Shown here piece by piece: positions 1-6,007 of a stretch of DNA of 35,121 bases (positions are counted from its first letter, which is position 1; each line of letters starts with the position of its first letter). Source of the DNA: Paracoccaceae bacterium (GTDB taxonomy: Bacteria; Pseudomonadota; Alphaproteobacteria; Rhodobacterales; Rhodobacteraceae); NCBI GenBank assembly GCA_007692585.1, contig REBU01000076.1, forward strand, positions 1 to 35,121. The letters are read 5' to 3'. Under the pieces are notes generated by a model. It was not told the origin of the DNA and ran no database searches. It saw nothing but the letters and a program-made list of their open reading frames with translations. Position numbers and translations under genes: made by a program.

Positions 1-2
1 CC

Positions 3-95
3 GTTGTCGATGAAGCCGTCGATAACGCCGTAAAACCCCGCTCAACAGCAGGGCGTCCTGGGCAGCGTGGGGGGAAGGCGCGGAAGCGAAGGTAA
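3..95 (+). CDS. 3' end of an unidentified protein with a basic tail (partial)
   Basis: An open frame enters from the left edge and ends at a TAA at 93-95, giving 30 visible residues. They start with an acidic stretch (VVDEAVDNAV) and finish with a glycine, lysine and arginine rich tail ending GGKARKRR. Such tails are common in nucleic-acid-binding proteins, but no family can be named from this piece. Codon use is GC-rich like the rest of the chromosome, unlike the AT-rich stretch that follows. It could be chance, because only 93 bases are visible. Confidence 0.35.
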   Translation, partial: VVDEAVDNAVKPRSTAGRPGQRGGKARKRR

Positions 96-157
96 ATCAG
101 AGACTAGGGGCAGACCTTACGCTCGCGCGTCCTGTGCAAAGTATATGACACGTCTGC

Positions 158-190
158 AAAAAAAAACATCCAGCATGGGTATGCTGGATG
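158..190 (-). terminator. Rho-independent terminator of the lasso-like precursor gene
   Basis: On the minus strand a perfect 10-bp stem (arms 181-190 and 167-176) with a 4-base loop is followed directly by nine T residues (plus-strand A run 158-166). It begins 22 bases after the stop codon of the 213-368 gene. This is a textbook intrinsic terminator, so that gene appears to be transcribed alone and not with anything to its left. Confidence 0.9.
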
Positions 191-212
191 TCACATCTGA
201 AAATCCGCCTTA

Positions 213-368
213 TTAGCTAGTCATGCCGAGACCAACCACTTCTTCGGTTCCGAAGAACAGACCGGTCTTAAAGCCTTCGGAAGCAAGTGTGAAGTTCCCA
301 CTCATGGTTCTGGTCACGTCGAGGGTTTCGAGAACGGGTGAATTCCATGTTTCTTTTTGATTTGTCAT
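213..368 (-). CDS. Putative lasso peptide (RiPP) precursor, orphan
   Basis: This 51-residue protein has no signal peptide. The leader (residues 1-22) reads W8-x-x-P11-x-L13-x-x-L16-D17-V18 and then T21 just before the likely cleavage site. This follows the YxxPxLxxLG/D...T pattern that the RRE protein and leader peptidase of lasso peptide systems recognise, with Trp in place of Tyr. If Thr is at -2, as is usual, the core begins SGNFTLASEGF and Glu31 is core residue 9, the right distance for a 9-residue macrolactam (Ser1 to Glu9). Starting at Gly24 instead gives an 8-residue ring with Thr at -3. The tail is about 20 residues, rich in Phe and Gly, with bulky residues (Phe33, Phe38, Phe39) that could act as plugs. 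GGAG lies 6 bases before the ATG, a promoter-like pair lies upstream and a strong terminator follows. No lasso cyclase, peptidase or exporter gene is in the window, so it is either matured from elsewhere or a relic. The assignment is by pattern recognition only. Confidence 0.7.
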   Translation of the reverse strand: MTNQKETWNSPVLETLDVTRTMSGNFTLASEGFKTGLFFGTEEVVGLGMTS

Positions 369-860
369 AGTGGGCTCCAATACGTCCATTTGTTATTATT
401 TTTGTATTTATCATGTAGGCGACAGGCTGGCAACTGAGATTGCGCGCTGCGACATTTGATACCGCGAAATGGTTAATATTACAACATGACACGCCTTCTG
501 CGTGCAATAGGCTGAATTCTGATCGCCTTTTGGTGGCGCGTCTTTCCATTAAAGTATCGCCTTTAAAGAAAAATTTTATGCATGGGCGCATAGTTGCCTG
601 AGTTCCCGAAAATGAGCGCAAACGGTGTGTAGAACGGCCTCGAGCGCCCGAATGTCGCAGCGCCTGCCCGTATTGAGGCCGAATGATGCGGGTCAGAACG
701 AATCGGTCGCCGTTTGTGCGGCATCGCGAGGCAGCAGGGCCTGTCGCTGAAAGCGGTCATCTGTGCTCTGATATCTGGACAGGTCGCGGCTGGGTTGGCT
801 TGCGTCCACATTGCGTTCGGAGCCTTTACAGAGGGGCGGTTGGCCCTTATCTGCGGAGAC
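369..860. other. Long non-coding gap, AT-rich on its left side
   Basis: The left 200 bases are AT-rich and hold the promoter-like sequence of the precursor gene. The right 260 bases return to the usual GC-rich composition and should hold the smpB promoter, although I see no convincing -35/-10 pair. Open frames here on both strands (for example a minus-strand frame at 268-621 that crosses the precursor gene) have no family resemblance and are taken as chance. I see no tmRNA or other structured RNA. Confidence 0.5.
375..433 (-). promoter_or_regulatory. Promoter-like sequence and ribosome binding site of the lasso-like precursor
   Basis: On the minus strand TTGCCA (428-433) and TAAATA (405-410) are separated by exactly 17 bases, a reasonable sigma-70 type pair. 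GGAG (375-378) then sits 6 bases before the ATG at 368. The transcript start would fall near 398. The bases around it are much richer in A and T than the flanking genes. Confidence 0.5.
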
Positions 861-1334
861 ATGGTCCAGAAATCAGATCCGAATTACCGCATCATCGCTG
901 AAAACCGCCGGGCGCGGTATGATTACGCGATCGAGGAAGACCTCGAATGCGGGATCATGCTGATGGGGTCTGAGGTGAAATCCCTGCGCACGGGCCAGGC
1001 GAATATCGCCGAGAGCTATGCGACGGTCGAGGATGGCGAGCTGTGGCTCGTCAATTCCTACATTGCCCCCTACACGCAGGCCAAGACCTTCGGGCATGAT
1101 GAGCGGAGGCGCCGCAAGATGTTGGCGTCAAAGCGGGAATTGGCGCGCATGTGGGCGGCGACTGCCAAGCAGGGGATGACGCTTGTGCCCATCGTGATGT
1201 ATTTCAACCATCGCGGGTTGGTGAAGCTGAAGATCGGCATCGCCAAGGGCAAGAAGCTCGCCGACAAGCGCGCGACCGAGGCCAAGCGCGACTGGGACAA
1301 GCAGAAGCGCCGTTTGCTGAAAGAGCATGGCTGA
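861..1334 (+). CDS. smpB: SsrA-binding protein SmpB
   Basis: This 157-residue protein binds tmRNA and brings it to stalled ribosomes for trans-translation. It starts with the usual alphaproteobacterial N-terminus ([18 protein letters not shown]) and contains the core motifs [31 protein letters not shown] and the [14 protein letters not shown] basic loop. It ends with the KxDKRxxxAKRDW tail that enters the ribosome decoding centre. The frame is open back to 714, but the ATG at 861 gives the family's normal length and N-terminus. GGAG lies unusually close to that ATG. The ssrA gene itself is not in the window. The gene converges with the lrgB-like gene. Confidence 0.96.
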   Translation: MVQKSDPNYRIIAENRRARYDYAIEEDLECGIMLMGSEVKSLRTGQANIAESYATVEDGELWLVNSYIAPYTQAKTFGHDERRRRKMLASKRELARMWAATAKQGMTLVPIVMYFNHRGLVKLKIGIAKGKKLADKRATEAKRDWDKQKRRLLKEHG

Positions 1335-1391
1335 GGCTTTTTCGCCATATGAAATGCTTTTTCAGAACGGGACGATTCCGCGGATTCTGAG

Positions 1392-1413
1392 CGTCTGATT
1401 TTTTCAACAGACG
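1392..1413. terminator. Weak hairpin between smpB and lrgB
   Basis: CGTCTG (1392-1397) and CAGACG (1408-1413) form a 6-bp stem around a T-rich loop in the 89-bp gap between two convergent genes. It is followed on the plus strand by an A/T-rich stretch. It may serve as a bidirectional terminator, but the stem is short. Confidence 0.3.
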
Positions 1414-1423
1414 AAATTTGATT

Positions 1424-2137
1424 TCAGAATAATCCAAGCGCCCATGGGGCCAGAAGTGCGGTCAGCATCGCATTCAGCGCCATGCCGATGCCGGCAAACG
1501 CGCCGGCTTGCGGGTGCACCTGAAGCGCGCGCGCCGTGCCGATGCCATGGGCGGCAACACCCGTCGCAAAGCCGCGCGCGCGCCAGTCGCGGATGCGCAG
1601 GGCGTTCATCAGCGGCGTCACGACGATGGCTCCGATGATGCCGGTCAGGATGACCAGAACCGCCGTGAGGGTCGGCGAGCCGCCCAAGCCTTCGCTGATG
1701 CCGAGCGCGACAGGGGCGGTGGTGCTCTTGGGGGCGAGTGTTGCGAGCAGCTGCGGCGAGAGCCCCATCGCATGGCCGATTGCCAGCGCCGAGAGCACAG
1801 CCGTCGCGGAGCCAGCCAGCAGCGCGGCGATGATCGGCAGAAGCGCAGGGCGCAGCGCGTGGCGCTGGGTCCAGAGTGGCACGGCGAGGGCAACCGTCGC
1901 GGGGCCGAGCAGGAAGTGGACGAATTGCGCGCCCTCGAAATAGGTGGCGTAGCTGGTGCCGGTCAGCCAGAGCAGCAGCCCGAGAAGGATCGCGGCGACC
2001 AGCACCGGGTTCATCCATGGCGCGCGTCCGACAGTGCGTGAGGCGGCGTCACCGAGGACATAGGCCACCAGCGTGGCGCAGAGCCACAGCAGCGGGTCGC
2101 CCGCGAGATAGGACCAGATCTCGGTGAAATCACGCAT
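1424..2137 (-). CDS. lrgB: LrgB/CidB-family membrane protein
   Basis: This 237-residue polytopic membrane protein belongs to the LrgB family. In staphylococci its members modulate murein hydrolase activity as a holin/antiholin-like system, and in other bacteria and plants they have been linked to export of small organic acids. The family signatures are present: a PLWTQR loop near residue 88, APKSTTAPVALGISEGLGG near 135-153, and the C-terminal AAHGIGTARALQ segment (about residues 194-205). The start codon overlaps the end of lrgA by 8 bases (ATGCGTGA), so the pair is translationally coupled. The function in this organism is inferred only from the family. Confidence 0.9.
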   Translation of the reverse strand: MRDFTEIWSYLAGDPLLWLCATLVAYVLGDAASRTVGRAPWMNPVLVAAILLGLLLWLTGTSYATYFEGAQFVHFLLGPATVALAVPLWTQRHALRPALLPIIAALLAGSATAVLSALAIGHAMGLSPQLLATLAPKSTTAPVALGISEGLGGSPTLTAVLVILTGIIGAIVVTPLMNALRIRDWRARGFATGVAAHGIGTARALQVHPQAGAFAGIGMALNAMLTALLAPWALGLF

Positions 2138-2486
2138 CGCTCCGTCCCCCGGTCAGGCGGGCGACCAGAACGAATGTGCCAGCCCCCACTGCGAGCGCCA
2201 GCACGGTCGAGACGATCAGTGCGAGTGCCACACCCAGACCATTGGCCGCAAGCGTCGGCAGGTGTCCGACGACGCCGACTGCCGCGGGCACGAAGAGAAG
2301 CGAGAGATGGCGCAGGATACCTGCGCCCGTGGGCACGATCAGCCCCGCCAGCCGCGCATTCGCCAGCATCAGCGCGAAGAGCATCGCCATGCCCAGCACC
2401 GGGCCGGGGATGGGCCATCCTGCCAGCCGGGTCACGGTTTCCCCGGCGAGTTGACAGATCAGGATCAGGGTAAGGGCGTGGATCAT
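2130..2486 (-). CDS. lrgA: CidA/LrgA-family membrane protein
   Basis: This 118-residue protein has four predicted membrane helices and belongs to the CidA/LrgA holin-like family. The signature is the IPGPVLGMAMLF segment after the first helix, followed by LSLLFVPAAVGVV. Length and topology match the family. It is the first gene of the lrgAB pair and overlaps lrgB by 8 bases. A short divergent gap (2487-2584) separates it from the DMT transporter on the other strand, so the promoters of both genes must lie there. Confidence 0.88.
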   Translation of the reverse strand: MIHALTLILICQLAGETVTRLAGWPIPGPVLGMAMLFALMLANARLAGLIVPTGAGILRHLSLLFVPAAVGVVGHLPTLAANGLGVALALIVSTVLALAVGAGTFVLVARLTGGRSDA

Positions 2487-2584
2487 GGGGGAAACCTTTC
2501 ATGCGCAGCTCCCATAGGCCCAGATTGGCGTGCGAAAGGGAAGGGGGTGCTTGACGCGGTGCCATCTTGCGGGCAGGGGGACGC

Positions 2585-3514
2585 ATGAGCGATCATCTGA
2601 AAGGCTTGCTGGTCACGACGCTTGGGGTGCTGTTTCTGGTGCCCGATTCGCTGTTTGTGCGGCTGATCGGGGCGGAGGCGCTGGCGATTGCGTTCTGGCG
2701 CGGGCTGATCGCGGGCGGGCTGATCCTGTGCTTCGTGCTGATCCGCAGCGGCACAGCGCCACTGCGCGCTGTGGTGCAGGGCGGGCCACCAGTCTGGATC
2801 TACACGCTGCTCTATGGGATTTCCGCGCCGGGATTCGTGCTGGCCGTGTCGATGACCAGCGTCGCGAATGTGGTCTTCATCCTTGCGGCCATGCCGGTCT
2901 TTGCCGCGATTTTCAGCCGGATCTGGTTGGGCGAGTTGATCACCCGGCGGATGGTCTGGACGATGTTGGGAGTATTCGTGGGGCTGTCGATCATCGTGCT
3001 CGGCTCGAGCGCGCAGCCGGGAACGGACTGGCGGGGCGATGCGCTGGCGCTTCTGGTCGCAGGCTGTTTTGCGGCCGCGCTGACGGCGGCGCGGCGGGCG
3101 CGCGGCACGCCGATGTTGCCAGCCGTACCGCTGGCGCTGATTGGCGGCGCGCTGTTGATCTTGCCTTTTGTCGATATCTGGGGGCCATTGGCGCAATGGT
3201 GGCCGCTATTTGCCGCCCATGGGCTGTTCATCGCCTTTGCCAGCGGGCTGATGGTGCTGGGGCCGCGCTATGTCAGTTCCGCCGAGGTGGCGTTGCTGAT
3301 CCTGCTCGAATCGATCCTCGCGCCGCTTCTGGTCTGGGCGGTCGTGGGCGAAAACCCCGGATCCTGGGGGCTGGCGGGTGGTGCTGTGGTGGTGGTGGTG
3401 CTGTTGGTGTCGAACGCGGTTGTGCTGTTGCGGCGCGGGCCGGGGGGCGGAGTGCGTATCAACCGGGGTGGCGCGGCGGGGCGCGACAGGATTGCGCGCG
3501 ACAGCGAAAGCTAG
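2585..3514 (+). CDS. EamA/DMT-family transporter
   Basis: This 309-residue inner-membrane protein has about ten hydrophobic segments arranged as two EamA repeats, the drug/metabolite transporter superfamily layout. The first repeat ends around residue 140, after the helix TMLGVFVGLSIIVLGSS. The second repeat contains the usual ALLILLESILAPLLVWAVVGE motif near residues 236-256. The substrate cannot be predicted. ATG at 2585 is preferred over an upstream TTG at 2567 because AGGGGGA lies just before it. The C-terminus is a basic, glycine-rich tail. The stop codon interlocks with that of the convergent irr gene. Confidence 0.9.
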   Translation: MSDHLKGLLVTTLGVLFLVPDSLFVRLIGAEALAIAFWRGLIAGGLILCFVLIRSGTAPLRAVVQGGPPVWIYTLLYGISAPGFVLAVSMTSVANVVFILAAMPVFAAIFSRIWLGELITRRMVWTMLGVFVGLSIIVLGSSAQPGTDWRGDALALLVAGCFAAALTAARRARGTPMLPAVPLALIGGALLILPFVDIWGPLAQWWPLFAAHGLFIAFASGLMVLGPRYVSSAEVALLILLESILAPLLVWAVVGENPGSWGLAGGAVVVVVLLVSNAVVLLRRGPGGGVRINRGGAAGRDRIARDSES

Positions 3515-3948
3515 AGACGGCGCAGGCGGATCACCACATCTACGCGGCTGATTTCGGCGCCTTGCGGGGGGTCGGGCAGGCGCGAGAACGCCACCGCGCC
3601 CGAGGGGGCGTCGGTCAGTTCCTGCGTGTCTTCCCAGAAGTAATGCGGGTGATCTTCGACGCAGGTGTCGAAATAGGAGCGCGTCGCGTCGACCGTGATT
3701 TCGTTCATCAGCCCTGCATCGCAAAAGGCGCGCAGCGTGTTGTAGACGGTGGCAAGCGACACGGCTTCGCCGCTGGACTTGGCCGCGAGAAAGAGGCTTT
3801 CGGCGGTCACATGGCGGTCCTGGCCGTCGCCGACCAGAAGGCTGGCGAGCGACAGCCGCTGCCGCGTCGGGCGGACATTGGCATGGGCCAGCCAGCGTGC
3901 GCCCTTGGAGAGCGCGGTGTCGTCGAGTGAAGCAAATTCCTGATCCAT
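3511..3948 (-). CDS. irr: Fur-family iron response regulator Irr
   Basis: This 145-residue Fur-family regulator has an N-terminal winged helix (RPTRQRLSLASLL and SLATVYNTLRAFCDAGLMNE, residues 27-84) followed by a dimerisation/metal domain with DHPHYFWEDTQEL (99-111). That HxH-containing segment and the lack of a C-terminal CxxC zinc pair point to Irr, not classical Fur. In alphaproteobacteria Irr responds to haem/iron status. No CP-type haem regulatory motif is visible near the N-terminus. The frame is open to 3984, but the ATG at 3948 gives the normal family start. The gene is divergent from fabA, the usual neighbour of irr in this group. Confidence 0.87.
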   Translation of the reverse strand: MDQEFASLDDTALSKGARWLAHANVRPTRQRLSLASLLVGDGQDRHVTAESLFLAAKSSGEAVSLATVYNTLRAFCDAGLMNEITVDATRSYFDTCVEDHPHYFWEDTQELTDAPSGAVAFSRLPDPPQGAEISRVDVVIRLRRL

Positions 3949-3977
3949 GATGTGTATATAGAGGATAACCGGCCCCG

Positions 3978-3991
3978 ATTTCAAATGAAAT
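3978..3991. promoter_or_regulatory. Inverted repeat in the irr-fabA intergenic region
   Basis: ATTTCA-AA-TGAAAT is a perfect 6-bp inverted repeat 30 bases upstream of the irr start and about 96 bases upstream of fabA. Its A/T-rich dyad form and position would fit an operator for a Fur-type protein such as Irr itself. I do not recognise a canonical ICE or Fur box, so the link is inference. Confidence 0.35.
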
Positions 3992-4087
3992 TGAGTCGCA
4001 ACAGTCTGCGCGGGGGAGCAGGTGCCGGACTTGTCAGCAAGATTGTCACAGTGCTAGAGGGGGGAAACCCTTTGGAGGAGCGCAGAA

Positions 4088-4597
4088 ATGGCCGATTTTC
4101 CCACATCATTTGACAAGGAGGGCCTGCTGGCCTGCGCGCGCGGCGAGCTGTTCGGCCCCGGCAATGCACAATTGCCCGCCCCGCCGATGCTGATGATGGA
4201 CCGCATCACCGAGATCTCGGGGGATGGCGGCGCACATGGCAAGGGGCATGTGGTGGCGGAATTCGACATCACGCCGGATCTTTGGTTCTTCGAGTGCCAT
4301 TTTCCGGGCAATCCGATCATGCCGGGCTGTCTGGGGCTTGATGGACTGTGGCAGCTCACGGGCTTCAACCTTGGCTGGCGTGGCTGGCAGGGGCGCGGCT
4401 ATGCGCTGGGCGTCGGTGAAGTGAAGCTGACGGGCATGGTGCGCCCGGACCGCAAGATGCTGACCTACAAGATCGATTTCACCAAGGCCCTGCAGACGCG
4501 GCGGCTGACCATGGGCGTGGCCGATGGGATCGTCGAAGCCGATGGTGAAGTCATCTATCAGGTCAAGGATATGAAGGTTGCGCTGTCAGAGGCCTGA
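4088..4597 (+). CDS. fabA: 3-hydroxydecanoyl-ACP dehydratase/isomerase FabA
   Basis: This 169-residue hot-dog fold enzyme dehydrates 3-hydroxyacyl-ACP and isomerises trans-2- to cis-3-decenoyl-ACP, the branch point for anaerobic unsaturated fatty acid synthesis. The active-site segment [20 protein letters not shown] carries catalytic His71 and Asp85, and length matches the family. GGAGGAG lies about 7 bases before the ATG. The partner condensing enzyme gene fabB, which commonly follows fabA in related genomes, is not next to it here: the next gene is an unrelated haem-motif membrane protein. Confidence 0.96.
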   Translation: MADFPTSFDKEGLLACARGELFGPGNAQLPAPPMLMMDRITEISGDGGAHGKGHVVAEFDITPDLWFFECHFPGNPIMPGCLGLDGLWQLTGFNLGWRGWQGRGYALGVGEVKLTGMVRPDRKMLTYKIDFTKALQTRRLTMGVADGIVEADGEVIYQVKDMKVALSEA

Positions 4598-4736
4598 GGG
4601 CGCAGCAGTCTGTGTTTGATCCGGCTGTGGGCAGGCGGCGTATAGAGTCTAATGTCGCCTGCTCCAGAATCCGCGCGCCTCATCTGACAGGCGCTATGCG
4701 CTGCGCAAGCGACCACGCTGGAAAGGCGGGTTTGGC

Positions 4737-5963
4737 ATGGCGCATGACACTCTTGACCAGAACAGTCCCCTGATCGGGCGGTTCGACCAGTCCTTTCTGA
4801 TCCATATGATCCGCGATTTCTTCGTGATCCTGATCGCGGTCACGGTGCTGGAATTCACGCTGAAAGCGGGGCTCGTCTATTACGATTTCCGCGTCAACGG
4901 GCCGGGTCAGGTCGAAAGCGCCGCCGGTGATCTGGCGGAGAATGTGCATTCGATCATGCGCAACGAGGGCGGGCCCGTGGCCGCGCGCACGGTCTACCCG
5001 ATCATCAACCGGAACTGGAATGATCTGGGCTACCGCATCGCGATCATTCCCGCGCCGGTCACGGTCACCTCGATCGAGGAGTCTTTCGGCTTCAGACCCG
5101 AAGGCGTGCCGCTGGGTGACTGGCCAGAGGCGCGGCATAATGCGGCGCAGATCGACATCAGGGCGGAAACCTTCTGTCTTGGCTGTCATACCGGGGCTGA
5201 TCTGGGCGACGTGCTGGGCAGTGTGATCGTGCGCCGCGATCTGCGGACGGATTTCACCAAATGGATGGAGGATGTGCGCATCACCGGCATGTTGTCGCTG
5301 GGCAAGATCGTGCTGCATTCCTTTCTGCTGTTTCTGATCCTGCGCGCGCGTTTGGAACCGCTTCTTGGCCTGCGCGCGGTCGTCAGCAACCTGGCGCGGG
5401 CCTATGGCGGGCTGACGCATCGCGCCGACATCCGCACTGCGGATGAATTCGGCGTGCTGGCGCGCGATCTGAATGTGTTTCTGGACCGTGTGGGCCGTCT
5501 GGTAGAAGAACTGGACTCGGTCCTGAACCGTGTCGTGGTGATCAATGACGACATGATGACCATTCAGGGCGATCTGCGCGAACGGATCGATGCGCTGACC
5601 GGACGGATCCGTCAGATGGAGCGGTCGGTTCTGAATTCGGCGCGCACCGACCCGCATCTGGCGCAGGTCCGGCTCGATCATGTGCAGCGCAACATGCGTG
5701 CGCTGCAGGAGCGCGCGGGTGCTGGGCTGGCAGGATCGGAGATGGCCGCGATGGCCGAGGAATTGCAGAGCTTCCTCACCCATGCCGAAGCGCAGGTGAC
5801 GAGCAGCGAGCGTGTTTTCGCGGATCTTGCGGCGCTCGGCGATGACAGCGAGCGGCTGAAGGGCGCGCTGGGCGAGATGGTGCGGCTGGAAGAGCGCATG
5901 AAGGGCGTGGCAGAAACCGGCAGCAATCTGGTGGAGCGTCTGCGTCCGGCGGGGGCCGGGTAG
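4737..5963 (+). CDS. Membrane HAMP protein with periplasmic CxxCH haem c motif
   Basis: This 408-residue protein has transmembrane helix 1 near residues 26-47 and a periplasmic region to about 183 that contains CLGCH (147-151), the covalent haem c attachment motif. Helix 2 is near 186-203, followed by a HAMP-like linker (LEPLLGLRAVVSNLARAYGGLTHRA, 206-230, in two pieces) and a long helical coiled-coil region to the C-terminus. This resembles haem-sensing signal proteins of the Tll0287/DUF3365 type, but there is no kinase, cyclase or methyl-accepting output domain, so any signal must pass to a partner through the coiled coil. A possible promoter is TTGATC (4616-4621) with TATAGA (4641-4646), 19 bases apart. 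The gene is followed by a strong hairpin. Its function is unknown, and a redox or gas sensor is an inference. Confidence 0.75.
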   Translation: MAHDTLDQNSPLIGRFDQSFLIHMIRDFFVILIAVTVLEFTLKAGLVYYDFRVNGPGQVESAAGDLAENVHSIMRNEGGPVAARTVYPIINRNWNDLGYRIAIIPAPVTVTSIEESFGFRPEGVPLGDWPEARHNAAQIDIRAETFCLGCHTGADLGDVLGSVIVRRDLRTDFTKWMEDVRITGMLSLGKIVLHSFLLFLILRARLEPLLGLRAVVSNLARAYGGLTHRADIRTADEFGVLARDLNVFLDRVGRLVEELDSVLNRVVVINDDMMTIQGDLRERIDALTGRIRQMERSVLNSARTDPHLAQVRLDHVQRNMRALQERAGAGLAGSEMAAMAEELQSFLTHAEAQVTSSERVFADLAALGDDSERLKGALGEMVRLEERMKGVAETGSNLVERLRPAGAG

Positions 5964-5991
5964 CCTCGACGCCGCGGGGGCGGCGTCGAGG
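5964..5991. terminator. Strong hairpin between convergent genes
   Basis: A perfect 12-bp GC-rich stem (5964-5975 with 5980-5991) with a GGGG loop lies one base after the TAG of the CxxCH protein gene and 16 bases from the stop of the isocitrate dehydrogenase gene on the other strand. The plus-side tail GGTGTTTGGTGTG is only moderately T-rich. It probably terminates transcription from both sides. Confidence 0.65.
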
Positions 5992-6007
5992 CGGTGTTTG
6001 GTGTGTG

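Noticed and set aside
268-621. Minus-strand frame of 117 codons crossing the precursor gene
   Set aside because: It overlaps the precursor in another frame, has no family resemblance and no good ribosome binding site. The precursor frame is backed by leader motif, GGAG and terminator.
369-860. tmRNA (ssrA) next to smpB
   Set aside because: No tRNA-like acceptor/T-arm ends or tag-reading frame could be recognised in either strand of this gap.
4680-5783. Minus-strand open frame of 367 codons opposite the CxxCH protein
   Set aside because: The plus-strand frame shows membrane helices, CxxCH and HAMP features. The antisense frame has none and no ribosome binding site was evident.
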